This document shows, piece by piece, positions 54,243 to 63,627 of a DNA stretch of 64,000 bases. The stretch is from contig JAKVNF010000001.1 of NCBI GenBank assembly GCA_022483465.1, positions 1,364,001-1,428,000 on the forward strand, in the 5' to 3' direction. This DNA comes from Lachnospiraceae bacterium (lineage in GTDB: Bacteria > Bacillota > Clostridia > Lachnospirales > Lachnospiraceae). Numbering within the stretch: the first letter of the stretch is position 1; the number at the start of each line of letters is the position of its first letter. Made by a program: the position numbers and the translations under genes. The notes under the pieces were generated by a model. It worked only from the letters and a program-made list of their open reading frames with translations, had not been told where the DNA came from and did not search any database.

Positions 54243-54698
54243 TCAGAAATCTGTCAGGGCGACGTCGCTCAGTGCCCAGCCTTCCACGACACGGACGCCG
54301 ATGGGTTCCGGGTTCTCCTTAAACTGCACGAACTCCATCGTGTTCTGGGTGAACGCCTTCCCCGTCTCGATGTTCCGGATGGTAACCGTGTAGCGGATCG
54401 CGCACCAGTTGTCGCGGATGATCATGTTCTCAAAATTGCCCAGCTCCATGGTGTAGTGCTCAAAGAGCTTTCCCATTGCATCCTTGTACTGCTGAAGAGT
54501 CAGCGGGACCAGTCCCTTCGGCCCCGGGATGTTGTAGTGGGCATCGGGCTCATAGAGCGTGTTGCACCAGGTGAGCCATCCGTCGTAGCCGCCGTTCCAG
54601 TTGTTGAATCCGTCGAAGAGCCGGTCGCGGATCGCCTTCTCCGTCTCCGAGTTCACGGATGTCTCATATTTGACATGATTGACTTTTTCTGCTGCCAT
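54243..54698 (-). CDS. SnoaL/NTF2-like protein
   Basis: A 151-residue protein starting MAAEKVNHVKYETSVNSETE. It has the cone-shaped alpha+beta NTF2 pattern: helices FDGFNNWNGGYDGWLTWCNT, a loop with YEPDAHYNIPGPKG, then strands CAIRYTVTIRNIETGKAFTQ. AGGAGG lies before the ATG at 54698. It is upstream of a decayed relative. Substrate or binding ligand unknown. The ISL3 element has inserted 132 bases upstream of its start and may have cut off its promoter. Confidence 0.75.
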   Translation of the reverse strand: MAAEKVNHVKYETSVNSETEKAIRDRLFDGFNNWNGGYDGWLTWCNTLYEPDAHYNIPGPKGLVPLTLQQYKDAMGKLFEHYTMELGNFENMIIRDNWCAIRYTVTIRNIETGKAFTQNTMEFVQFKENPEPIGVRVVEGWALSDVALTDF

Positions 54699-54830
54699 AT
54701 TTCCTCCTGTTCCGGGCCGTTTCCTGTCGGCCTGCTCCCTGATTCCGGACCGGTTTCCTTTCCGGTCCTCTCTGTTCCTTACAGGGGGAAAGGTAGTTCC
54801 GTATGGTAAACGAAAAGTAAAAATCCGGGG

Positions 54831-56600
54831 CAAAATTTGGGTCTTTCATTTTTCTTGTGTGATGCACTAAAAGAAGGCAGCCTATAGAGAATATCTTCTA
54901 TTTACAAAAAGAGATTTCCTGATATCATCTCGATTGCACGTCGACCAAGATATGCAATACGGGATAAAAAGGAAACCTCTTATGAATCAGAATTATACAT
55001 ACACCGAGGCGAATGGGCAAATGTCTTTTGCTGCCCGGACTCAAAATGACTATCTGATGTTCCCAAGCCACCTGACGGGGTTCCATCAGGAGAGCGTTGA
55101 AGAGGTTCCTATTCGAGACGTCAGGCCCTTCCACTCCATGCGGAAGAGCAAACTGAGTGAGAATACCTTCAAAAGGGCTTATATTCTGCGCGGTAAATTG
55201 GACCAGCTGGACCATCCTGTATGCTCTTGCTGCGGGCGCAGAATGTACAAGAATCAGACCTACCACACGAAGATCAAACACATTCCCTTTCAGGCATGCC
55301 AAACCATCATTGAGTGCGACAAGTACCAGTGGAGATGCAATCTCTGTGGCAAGACCATCACACCGGATGTCGCGTTCAAGGCAGATGATTCGATGATTAC
55401 AAAGGAGCTTGAGCAGCTGATCATTCGCTATCTTTCTATGGATGAATTTACCCTTACGGACACGGCAATCATTACTGGCGTCAACATCAATACGATCAAG
55501 AAGATCGATCTTAAGCGTCTGAAGAGTCTTTACGCGGATGAGAATGGCAAGCTCAAAAAGCCTGCCGCCTATGCAAGGTATCTTGCCATTGACGAGTTCA
55601 AGCTGCATAACGGACACAAATATGCGACGCACATCATAGACCTGATAACCGGTGCGGTGCTGTTCATCCGAGCAGGCAAAACAAAGGCCGTTGTAGAAGA
55701 ATTCATGGAGCTGGTGGGTGACGACTGGATGCATCATGTAGAGGCCGTTGCCATGGATATGAACAGCGACTTCCAGGAGGCTTTCAAGGCAAAATGCGGT
55801 TGGATCCAGATCGTTTATGATCATTTCCACATCGTCAAGAACTTCAACGAGAAGGTCATTGCCGAGGTTCGGAAGGAGGAACAGATCCGCCTGAAGAAGG
55901 AAGGCCTGGTCGAGGAAGCTGCTATCCTGAAGGGGTCAAGGAAGATACTCTGTGCCAGCAGGGAGTCCCTGCAGAAACACGATCAGGAAGCCCGTGAGGG
56001 CAAGGTGTGCCGCAAGGGATCTGCGATCTTCGGTACGACCGATTACAGGCATACCCATGACGATTTCGAGCGGCGATACGACGACATCATCAACTCGAAC
56101 AAGCTGCTGTTCACCTGTGATCTGATCAAGCAGGCCATGCAGGAAGCATATGCCTCAGCCAATCAGGCGACGATGATCGAGAAGTTTACAGATATCATCG
56201 ACTGGTGCAGGGGCACGAAAAATAAGCACTTTCTCTGGTTTGCCAGGCTCATTGAGAACCACTTTGACGGCATTGTGGGATACGGGCTCTGTCCGATCAG
56301 CTCCGGGAAGATAGAGGGGATCAACGCACACATCAAGGTCATCCGCAGGAAAGCCTATGGCCTTCCAGATGATGAGTACTTTTTCCTAAAGATCATGGAT
56401 GCATCCAGAAATCCGTACAAGCGGATCTGATGGAGAACGCTGTTCCGAGACCGTGGGCCCCTCGGCGATGCTCCCACGGTCCGCCCGGGAGTACAGATAC
56501 ACGGAGAGCAGAGGGCACCTGTGGAGGACCGGGGGCAGAGGACCTCGGAGACGGTCAGGAAGGGCTCATCCCACAAAAAAAGTGAAAGGGCCCAAAATTT
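54831..56600. mobile_element. Complete ISL3-family insertion sequence with CAAAATTT target duplication
   Basis: The element spans 54839-56592 (1754 bp), with CAAAATTT at 54831-54838 and 56593-56600. Left end GGGTCTTTCATTTTTCTTGT and the complement of the right end GGCCCTTTCACTTTTTTTGT are imperfect inverted repeats. It encodes one intact transposase on the plus strand. After the transposase, 56448-56482 carries a CCGTGGG/CCCACGG hairpin block shared with the MITE in trkA. An 8-bp duplication is typical of ISL3. Confidence 0.95.
54982..56430 (+). CDS. ISL3-family transposase
   Basis: A 482-residue DDE transposase from the ATG at 54982 (AAGGAAA upstream); in-frame ATG 54952 or TTG 54934 are less likely. 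The N-terminal zinc finger reads CSCCGRRM ... CQTIIECDKYQWRCNLCGK. The catalytic core has AIDEFKLHNGHKYATHIIDL (first D), AVAMDMNSDFQEAFKAKCGW (second D) and KIEGINAHIKVIRRKAYGLP (E). No frameshift or stop is present, so it is probably active and able to mobilise related non-autonomous copies. Confidence 0.95.
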   Translation: MNQNYTYTEANGQMSFAARTQNDYLMFPSHLTGFHQESVEEVPIRDVRPFHSMRKSKLSENTFKRAYILRGKLDQLDHPVCSCCGRRMYKNQTYHTKIKHIPFQACQTIIECDKYQWRCNLCGKTITPDVAFKADDSMITKELEQLIIRYLSMDEFTLTDTAIITGVNINTIKKIDLKRLKSLYADENGKLKKPAAYARYLAIDEFKLHNGHKYATHIIDLITGAVLFIRAGKTKAVVEEFMELVGDDWMHHVEAVAMDMNSDFQEAFKAKCGWIQIVYDHFHIVKNFNEKVIAEVRKEEQIRLKKEGLVEEAAILKGSRKILCASRESLQKHDQEAREGKVCRKGSAIFGTTDYRHTHDDFERRYDDIINSNKLLFTCDLIKQAMQEAYASANQATMIEKFTDIIDWCRGTKNKHFLWFARLIENHFDGIVGYGLCPISSGKIEGINAHIKVIRRKAYGLPDDEYFFLKIMDASRNPYKRI

Positions 56601-56785
56601 TCGGGTCCTGATCTGCCGCCTTCCCGCGGCACGGATTGCAGCATTTCCGCAAGTGTATAGGTAGAAACGCACAAAAGGACCGGGTGTCCCGCCGAATTCA
56701 CAGGGGAAAATTGCGAAATGGCACGAAAAGTCTTATGATGGACACATCAAAAAAGCGGCTGCACGGGCAGCCGCGGGAGGGAAAC

Positions 56786-57604
56786 ATGGCAGAGCGGATT
56801 GCGATCATCACAGGCGCCTCCTCGGGCCTTGGCAGGGAATTCATCCGGCAGCTGGATCACTTCGGGGAGGATCTCTTCCCCGCAGAAAAGGACGGGATCC
56901 CGGTGCGCCCCTTCGACGCCTTCTGGGTGATCGCAAGGAGGCGGGACCGGCTGGAGGAACTGGCCAAAGAGACGAAGACCCCGGTGCGGGTGCTCCCCAT
57001 GGATCTCACCGACAAACAGGCCATCGAAGACCTCTCTGCCCTTCTGGACAAAGAGGATCCCGACGTGCGGCTTCTCATCAACGCCGCGGGCTTTGGCAAG
57101 ATCGGGAGCTGGCGGGACATCCCCCTCGCCCAGGTGGACCAGATGATCGACCTCAACTGCCGGGCGGCGGTGGACGTGACCCAGATCTGCCTTCCCCACA
57201 TGCAGGCCGGCGGCCACATCATGGAGATCTGCTCCACGGCGGCCTTCCAGCCCTTCCAATACCTCAACGTCTATGCGGCCTCCAAGGCCTTTTTGTACCG
57301 CTACTCCCGGGCGCTCTCGACAGAGCTTCGCAAAGACCGGATCCGGGTGACCGCGGTCTGCCCCTACTGGATCCGGGACACGGAGTTCATCCCGGTGGCC
57401 CAGAAGACCGGAGACGCTGCCTACATCCACGGCTTCCCCTTCTCCGACACGGTAGACCATGTCGCGGCGAGGTCCCTCTCGGACGCCTCCCTGGGCCTTT
57501 CAGTCTCCACCCCGGGCCCCGTGTGCACGCTGCACCGGTTCTTCTCGAAACTCCTCTCCTCAGATCTTCTCATGTGGATCTTCGAGGGAATCCGGCGGCT
57601 CTGA
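56786..57604 (+). CDS. Short-chain dehydrogenase/reductase
   Basis: A 272-residue SDR starting MAERIAIITGASSGLGREFI. TGASSGLG is the nucleotide-binding motif, LINAAGFG the structural NAG-type motif, and STAAFQPFQYLNVYAASK gives the catalytic Ser, Tyr (Y-AAS-K) and Lys. The C-terminal region is longer than the 250-residue core. GGAGGG precedes the ATG. The substrate is not determinable. Downstream of the IS, it may be expressed from read-through. Confidence 0.9.
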   Translation: MAERIAIITGASSGLGREFIRQLDHFGEDLFPAEKDGIPVRPFDAFWVIARRRDRLEELAKETKTPVRVLPMDLTDKQAIEDLSALLDKEDPDVRLLINAAGFGKIGSWRDIPLAQVDQMIDLNCRAAVDVTQICLPHMQAGGHIMEICSTAAFQPFQYLNVYAASKAFLYRYSRALSTELRKDRIRVTAVCPYWIRDTEFIPVAQKTGDAAYIHGFPFSDTVDHVAARSLSDASLGLSVSTPGPVCTLHRFFSKLLSSDLLMWIFEGIRRL

Positions 57605-57611
57605 GCAGGGC

Positions 57612-57833
57612 TCAGGCGGGAAAGAGCTGGTGATCCTTTGCGATCACCCGGCTTCCCACTAAGATCCCGCGCTCGTAGAGGAGCGCATCCTCCACCCGGA
57701 CGATGCGCTGGGTGCCGTCCCCTGCCCGCAGGGTGACCAGGACCTTCACCTTCTCGCCCTCCGGCAGCTCCTCGCAGCCGTAGTCATCCTCCCGGATGTC
57801 CTCCACCGTCCAGACTGGCATGTCCTGTTCCAT
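57612..57833 (-). CDS. Small acidic protein, 73 aa
   Basis: Starts MEQDMPVWTVEDIREDDYGC and shows a beta-rich pattern (KVKVLVTLRAGDGTQRIVRV, then EDALLYERGILVGSRVIAKD). GGAGGG lies five bases before the ATG. It converges with the SDR gene, separated by seven bases. Not recognised. Confidence 0.65.
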   Translation of the reverse strand: MEQDMPVWTVEDIREDDYGCEELPEGEKVKVLVTLRAGDGTQRIVRVEDALLYERGILVGSRVIAKDHQLFPA

Positions 57834-57926
57834 CGCGCCCTCCTTTCTGCTGCCCTGAGCATACTCCGTTTTCCTTGGAGTGGCCAGATTTTAGGGCGCA
57901 TTGTTAAATTTTTAACATCACTGATC

Positions 57927-57955
57927 TTGCATTCTCCCCCGCCCGGTGGGATACT
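57927..57955 (+). promoter_or_regulatory. Candidate promoter of the oligopeptide transporter operon
   Basis: TTGCAT (57927-57932), 17-bp spacer, GATACT (57950-57955), about 235 bases before the first gene. The long leader contains a GC-rich hairpin near 58055 (CCTCC/GGAGG), but no T tract and no recognised riboswitch. Confidence 0.5.
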
Positions 57956-58189
57956 CACCTTGCGCTATATCCGGCCCGGACCTGTTTGCCCCGCACAGCG
58001 CGGGACAGCCCCCCCGGAACAGCAGCAGGAGAGATCATGAAATCAAAGTCCGTCCCCTCCGGTCGGAGGGACGTTTCCCGGTATATCCACAGCATTGTTT
58101 GACAAACACGCCACTCTGCACCCCGCCTGCCGCGGGAACAGAGTTTTTGTGCTGCCGGTGATTTCGGCTCTCCGAGGGAGGAACTCCAT

Positions 58190-59761
58190 ATGAAAAAGAA
58201 ACTGTTGACCGCTGTCGTTCTGGGCACCCTTTCCGCCTCGCTTGCCGCCTGCGGAAGCGGCGCCTCGACCACTGCCACCACTGCTGCCACTGCGGCAGCG
58301 GAGGGGAGCACCGCCTCTGCCACCCAGAGTGCCGACACCGGCACCCCGGCCCAGGGCGGCTCCTTCATCTACGGCCTTGCCACCGAGGTGGACAACCTCG
58401 ATCCCTTCGCCTCGACCACCGCGGATGCCCGGAGCATCTACTTCAACATCTACGAGGGTCTCTTAAAGTGCAATGAGGACGGCAACTTCCAGCCCGCCAT
58501 CGCCTCGGACTACCAGGTCTCGGACGACGGTCTCACCTACACCTTCACCCTGCGGGATAACGTCCTCTTCCACAACGGCAATCCCGTCACCACGGACGAC
58601 GTGCTCTACTCCATCCAGCTCGCCATCGACAGCAAGATCACCGGCTATGACAACATCGACACCTTCACCGCGCCGGATGACAAGACCATCGTGATCACCC
58701 TGAAGACCCCCGACGGGGACTTCCCGGCGGAGGTCTGCCAGGCCATCGTCCCGAAGGACTCGGACAACAATGGGGAGCTCGCCACCGCGCCCATCGGTAC
58801 CGGCCCCTACGAGCTCACCGACTTTGCCGTGCAGGATCACCTGACCCTGACCCGGAATGACAACTACTGGGGGACCCCCGCCTACCTCGACACCGTCACC
58901 GTGAAGTTCATCGACAGCTCCGCGGACCTTCTGGTGAACTACCAGTCTGGGGCCATCGACGGCTTTGTCGCCAACGGCGCCATCACCGAGCAGGTGGACA
59001 AGTCGACCTCGGTCATCAACGTCGGCAACTCCAACGCGGTCCAGATGCTGGCCCTGAACAACACCGCCGCCCCCTTTGACAACCCGGTGGTCCGGCAGGC
59101 CGTCTCCTACGCCGTGGACTCCGACGAGATCATCGACACCGCCTGCTATGGCTACGGCGTCAAGCTCGGCACGGCCATGATCCCAGGCCTGAAGGACTAC
59201 TTCGACGACTCCCTGACCGACACCTACGACGTCGACGACGACAAGGCCAAGGAGCTCCTGGCGGATGCCGGCTATGCGGACGGCTTCACCTTCACCGTGA
59301 AGGTCCCCAGCGTCTATCAGGTGCACCTGGACACCGCCCAGATCATTGTGAACGAACTGGCCAAGGTCGGCATCACGATGAACATCGAGCAGGTGGACTG
59401 GGCGACCTGGCTCGAGAACGTCTACACGAACCGGGACTACGAGGCGACCATCATCTCCGTAGACGGCTCCATCGCAAGCCCCACCTCCTTCCTCTCCCGC
59501 TATGTCTCCGACGCGGGCAACAACTTTGTCAACTACAGCTCCGCCGACTTTGACGCGGCCTATGAGAGCGCAGCCTCTGCCCTCTCCCAGGACGATCGGA
59601 TCGCGGGCTTCAAAAAGTGCGAGCAGATCCTGACACAGGACGCCGCCTCGGTCTACATCCAGGATATCTCCAACATCCTGGTCTACACGGACCGCTTCGG
59701 CGGCTTTGCCTCCTATCCGCTGTACGCGACGGACTTTGCGGCGATCTATCAGGTGCAGTAA
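58190..59761 (+). CDS. Oligopeptide/dipeptide ABC transporter substrate-binding lipoprotein
   Basis: A 523-residue family 5 binding protein. The signal peptide MKKKLLTAVVLGTLSASLAA ends at a lipobox Cys, followed by a Thr/Ala linker to about 45. The domain opens GLATEVDNLDPFASTTADAR and includes AIASDYQVSDDGLTYTFTLR, the family core. GGAGG lies before the ATG. Ligand could be peptide, nickel or a small metabolite; family members vary. Confidence 0.93.
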   Translation: MKKKLLTAVVLGTLSASLAACGSGASTTATTAATAAAEGSTASATQSADTGTPAQGGSFIYGLATEVDNLDPFASTTADARSIYFNIYEGLLKCNEDGNFQPAIASDYQVSDDGLTYTFTLRDNVLFHNGNPVTTDDVLYSIQLAIDSKITGYDNIDTFTAPDDKTIVITLKTPDGDFPAEVCQAIVPKDSDNNGELATAPIGTGPYELTDFAVQDHLTLTRNDNYWGTPAYLDTVTVKFIDSSADLLVNYQSGAIDGFVANGAITEQVDKSTSVINVGNSNAVQMLALNNTAAPFDNPVVRQAVSYAVDSDEIIDTACYGYGVKLGTAMIPGLKDYFDDSLTDTYDVDDDKAKELLADAGYADGFTFTVKVPSVYQVHLDTAQIIVNELAKVGITMNIEQVDWATWLENVYTNRDYEATIISVDGSIASPTSFLSRYVSDAGNNFVNYSSADFDAAYESAASALSQDDRIAGFKKCEQILTQDAASVYIQDISNILVYTDRFGGFASYPLYATDFAAIYQVQ

Positions 59762-59834
59762 CCATCGCAGTACCCGTTTTCCGGCCCAGGCAGGTTCTCC
59801 CTGCGTGGGCCTTCCTCTTCGGGAGGGAACTTTC

Positions 59835-60779
59835 TTGAGATATCTGGTCAAAAAACTGGTGATCCTGATCGTGACGATGTTTCTGATCTCGCTGCTCACC
59901 TTCTTTGCGTTTCACATCCTGCCCGGCGACCCGGCCCAGCTGATCCTGGGCACCTCGGCATCGCCGGAGAAGCTGGACGCCCTCCGGGCGCAGCTTGGCA
60001 CGGACAAGCCCCTCCTTGTCCAGTACCGGAACTGGATCACCGGGTTTGTGCACGGCGACTTCGGGACCTCGATCCGCTACTCCATGCCGGTGAAGGACCT
60101 TCTGCAGGACCGGATTCCGGTGACGCTCCTTTTGGGGCTCATGGTCCTTGTGCTCACGATCGCCGTCTCGATCCCCCTGGGGGTCCACGCGGCAAGGATC
60201 CGGGGCCGTGCCGGGGAGCACGTCATCAACGTGCTGACCATGCTGGGGATCTCCTTCCCCGGGTTCTTTCTCAGCATCCTGTTCATGTGGATCTTCGGCC
60301 TGGTTCTGCACCTGTTCACGCCGGGGCGGTACGTGGATCTTGCCACGGATCCCCTGGGGTTCTTCCGGTTCATGTTTTTCCCGGCCCTTGCGATCGCCGT
60401 CCCGCAGATCGCGATCCTGACCAAGTACATCCGCGCCGCCATGCTCGATGAGCTCTCGAAGGACTACGTCCGCACCGCCCGGGGAAAGGGCAGGAGCCGA
60501 ACCGGCATCCTCTACGGCCATGTGCTCCGAAACGCGATCGTCTCCGTGGTGCCGCTGATCGGCATGATGATCGGGGAGATCTTCTCCGGCTCCATCATCG
60601 TGGAGCAGGTCTTCGGCATTCCCGGCATCGGGCGGCTCCTCATCGCCTCGGTGACGGGCCGGGACTTCCCGCTCACCCAGACACTGGTCATGTACGTGGC
60701 GCTCGTCATCGTCGTCACGAATTTTGCGGTGGACATCCTGATCCAGGTCATCGACCCCAGGATCCGCCTGCAGGGATAG
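59835..60779 (+). CDS. ABC transporter permease, DppB-like
   Basis: A 314-residue permease with six segments. LTFFAFHILPGDPAQLILG is the N-terminal DppB motif and the EAA loop contains DYVRTARGKGRSRTGILYGH. The start is TTG at 59835, eight bases after GGGAGG; no ATG is suitably placed. It follows the binding protein gene by 73 bases. Confidence 0.92.
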   Translation: MRYLVKKLVILIVTMFLISLLTFFAFHILPGDPAQLILGTSASPEKLDALRAQLGTDKPLLVQYRNWITGFVHGDFGTSIRYSMPVKDLLQDRIPVTLLLGLMVLVLTIAVSIPLGVHAARIRGRAGEHVINVLTMLGISFPGFFLSILFMWIFGLVLHLFTPGRYVDLATDPLGFFRFMFFPALAIAVPQIAILTKYIRAAMLDELSKDYVRTARGKGRSRTGILYGHVLRNAIVSVVPLIGMMIGEIFSGSIIVEQVFGIPGIGRLLIASVTGRDFPLTQTLVMYVALVIVVTNFAVDILIQVIDPRIRLQG

Positions 60780-60788
60780 GAGGCACCC

Positions 60789-61595
60789 ATGAAAAAGGGA
60801 AGATCTGATTTCATCCTGGGCTTTCTCCTGACCGGCCTCATCGTGGCCCTCGCCCTGCTGTCTCTTGTCTGGACGCCCTATGACATCAACGCCACTGACG
60901 CTGCGGCGCGGCTTCTGCCGCCGTCCCTGCTGCACCCCTTCGGGACCGACAGCATGGGCCGGGACGTCTTCTCCCGGGCCATCACAGGAGCCCGGTTCAC
61001 CCTCTTTGTCGCGGCGGCGACCGTGGGTTGCACCACGGTGATCGCCTCCCTCCTGGGGCTTGCCGCCGGGTACCTTGGCGGCGCCGTGGACGAGATCATC
61101 ATGCGCCTCGTGGACGCCCTGAGCAGCTTCCCGGGGATTTTGACCGCCCTCATCATCGTGACGGTCATGGAGTCCGGAAAGTACACCATCATCCTGGCCC
61201 TGACCATCATGTTCATCCCCAGCTTTACGAGGATCGTGCGCACGGGGACGCTCCAGTACAAGGACGCGGACTTTGTCCGCAGCAACCGGGTCTTCGGGGA
61301 CTCGGGCCTGCGGCTCCTTCTGGTGCACATCTTTCCCAACACCTTTCCCCTGCTCCTCTCCTCGATCGTGGTGGGCTTTTCCAACGCCATCCTCGCCGAG
61401 TCATCGATGAGCTACCTGGGGCTGGGCATCCAGCCCCCCGCCCCCTCCTGGGGACGGATGCTCTATGAGGCCCAGAGCACCATCTTCACGGCGCCCTGGT
61501 GCGCCCTGGCGCCGGGCCTGATGATCGTCGTCACCATCATCGGCTTCAACTGCCTGGGAGAGGGCATCCGCAAGCGGTACCTGGACCGGGAATAA
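60789..61595 (+). CDS. ABC transporter permease, DppC-like
   Basis: A 268-residue permease. LLHPFGTDSMGRDVFSRAIT is the DppC N-terminal motif and DFVRSNRVFGDSGLRLLLVH the EAA loop. The start follows the previous gene by nine bases with AGGAGG. It pairs with the DppB-like subunit to make the channel. Confidence 0.93.
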   Translation: MKKGRSDFILGFLLTGLIVALALLSLVWTPYDINATDAAARLLPPSLLHPFGTDSMGRDVFSRAITGARFTLFVAAATVGCTTVIASLLGLAAGYLGGAVDEIIMRLVDALSSFPGILTALIIVTVMESGKYTIILALTIMFIPSFTRIVRTGTLQYKDADFVRSNRVFGDSGLRLLLVHIFPNTFPLLLSSIVVGFSNAILAESSMSYLGLGIQPPAPSWGRMLYEAQSTIFTAPWCALAPGLMIVVTIIGFNCLGEGIRKRYLDRE

Positions 61596-61618
61596 GCCAT
61601 GCCGGAAAGGAGGGCCTG

Positions 61619-62620
61619 ATGGCCAATACCCAAAATGAAAATCAGGACGTCCTGCTGTCGGTGGAGAACCTCTCCATCGGCATCCGGGAGGGAAAGCGCG
61701 TCTACCCCGCAGTGGACGGGGTGAGCTTTCAGGTTCACCGGGGAGAGGTCCTGGGCGTCGTGGGGGAGTCGGGCTGCGGCAAGACCGTCACCAACCTGGC
61801 GGTCATGGGGCTGCTCCCGCCCTCCCTGTCGGTGACCGGCGGCCGGATCCTCTTTGCGGGGCAGGACCTGACCGCCCTGTCGGAGAAGGAGCGGAACCGG
61901 GTCAACGGGAGCCGGATCTCCATGATCTACCAGGAGCCCCTGACCTGCCTGAACCCGCTCTTGAAAATCGGCACCCAGGTGGGGGAGTCGCTGCGCATCC
62001 ACGAGTCGCTCCCGAAGGAGGAGATCCGGGCGCGGGTGGAGAAGGCCCTGGCCGAGGTGGGTCTTCCCGACCCGAAGGCCCTGATGGACTGCTATCCCCA
62101 CCAGCTCTCCGGCGGACAGCGCCAGCGGGTCATGATCGCCATGGCGACGATCTGCCGGCCGGATCTGATGATCGCCGACGAGCCCACCACCGCCCTGGAT
62201 GTGACCGTGCAGGCAAAGATCCTGCGGCTCTTAAAGCACATCTCGGTGAAGCACCACATGTCCATCCTGTTCATCTCCCACGACCTCGCCGTGATCTCCC
62301 AGATCTGCGACCGGGTCATGGTGATGTACGCGGGAAAGATCTGTGAGGTGGCGGGCACCGACGAGCTCATGCGCGCGCCCCTCCACCCCTACACCAAGGG
62401 GCTTCTTCGCTCCATCCCGACCAGGGACTGCCGTGGGCAGGACCTGCCCGCCATCGGCGGCCACGTGCCCGCCGTCACCGAGCCCCGCACCCCCTGTCCC
62501 TTCGCGGACCGGTGCCCGCTCGCCGTTCCCCTCTGCCGGGAACAGGCGCCGGTGCTCGCCGAGACGGCCCCGGGGCATTTCGTCAGCTGCCACGTCATCC
62601 AGAAGGGAGGCAGGTTATGA
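61619..62620 (+). CDS. ABC transporter ATPase, DppD-like
   Basis: A 333-residue ATPase. Walker [19 protein letters not shown], signature [15 protein letters not shown], Walker [15 protein letters not shown], and the C-terminal oligopeptide-type extension with a Cys motif ([15 protein letters not shown]). GGAGG lies before the ATG at 61619. Its stop overlaps the start of the next gene (ATGA). Confidence 0.93.
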   Translation: MANTQNENQDVLLSVENLSIGIREGKRVYPAVDGVSFQVHRGEVLGVVGESGCGKTVTNLAVMGLLPPSLSVTGGRILFAGQDLTALSEKERNRVNGSRISMIYQEPLTCLNPLLKIGTQVGESLRIHESLPKEEIRARVEKALAEVGLPDPKALMDCYPHQLSGGQRQRVMIAMATICRPDLMIADEPTTALDVTVQAKILRLLKHISVKHHMSILFISHDLAVISQICDRVMVMYAGKICEVAGTDELMRAPLHPYTKGLLRSIPTRDCRGQDLPAIGGHVPAVTEPRTPCPFADRCPLAVPLCREQAPVLAETAPGHFVSCHVIQKGGRL

Positions 62621-63627
62621 GTCAGAAGGTTAGTGCGCCCGTCCCCGCAGCGACCGATATCCTGGAGGTGCGGCATGTGTCCGTCTCCTACCAGGACAAC
62701 GGGCTTGGCATCTTCGGAAAGCGCAAAGAGCAGGAGGTGCTGCACGACGTGTCGTTTTCCGTGCACCGGGACGAGTTCTTCGGCCTTGTCGGAGAGTCGG
62801 GCTGCGGCAAGTCGACCTTAGGCCGCGCCATCCTGGGGCTTCTCCCCTTCTCCGGGACCATCCTGGTGGACGGCATGGCGCACAAGACGGCAGGCCGGGA
62901 AGCCTTCACCCGGAAGATCCAGGCGGTCTTTCAGGATCCGATGAGTGCCCTGGACCCCCGAAAGACCATCGGCTTTACCATGGAGGAGCCGCTGAAGGTC
63001 CACCACATGGGGGATAAGGCGGCGCGCAGGGCGGCGGTCAGCCGCATGCTCGAGCAGGTGGGCCTCGATGCCTCCTACGCAAGCCGCACCCCGGAGGAGC
63101 TCTCCGGCGGACAGCGCCAAAGGGTCTGCATCGGGGCAGCCCTTCTGGCAGAGCCGGAGCTTGTCATCGCGGACGAGTGCGTCTCCGCCCTGGATGTCTC
63201 CGTCGGCGCCCAGATCCTGAACCTGTTTCGGGAGATTGACGCGGCCAAGGACTTCGCCATGCTGTTCATCTCCCACAACCTGTCCGTGGTCTACTACCTC
63301 TGCGACCGGATCGGGGTGATGTACCGGGGGCGGATCGTGGAACTGGGGACCGCGGACGACATCTGCCTCCACCCGCTCCACCCCTACACCAAGCTCCTGC
63401 TCCACGCGATCCCGGACTTCTCCGCCAAGATCACCGGAGAGACGGATCCGAAGCAGGAGGCGGAATTTGAGACCCCGCGGGAGGACCCGCCGGGGGCCTG
63501 CTGCTTTTACCACCGCTGCCCCCACGCGGGGCCCTCGTGCCTCGCCCAGCCGGCGCTGCGGACCATTTCGGGAGAACACGCCTGTGCCTGCGTTCTTGCT
63601 GGCACCGGCAGGGAGGAAACACCATGA
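62617..63627 (+). CDS. ABC transporter ATPase, DppF-like
   Basis: A 336-residue ATPase. Walker [18 protein letters not shown], signature [13 protein letters not shown], Walker B ELVIADECVSALDVS (Cys instead of the usual Pro), and the C-terminal Cys region CCFYHRCPHAGPSCL. It completes the two-ATPase oligopeptide-type importer. It overlaps coaX by four bases (ATGA). Confidence 0.93.
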   Translation: MSQKVSAPVPAATDILEVRHVSVSYQDNGLGIFGKRKEQEVLHDVSFSVHRDEFFGLVGESGCGKSTLGRAILGLLPFSGTILVDGMAHKTAGREAFTRKIQAVFQDPMSALDPRKTIGFTMEEPLKVHHMGDKAARRAAVSRMLEQVGLDASYASRTPEELSGGQRQRVCIGAALLAEPELVIADECVSALDVSVGAQILNLFREIDAAKDFAMLFISHNLSVVYYLCDRIGVMYRGRIVELGTADDICLHPLHPYTKLLLHAIPDFSAKITGETDPKQEAEFETPREDPPGACCFYHRCPHAGPSCLAQPALRTISGEHACACVLAGTGREETP

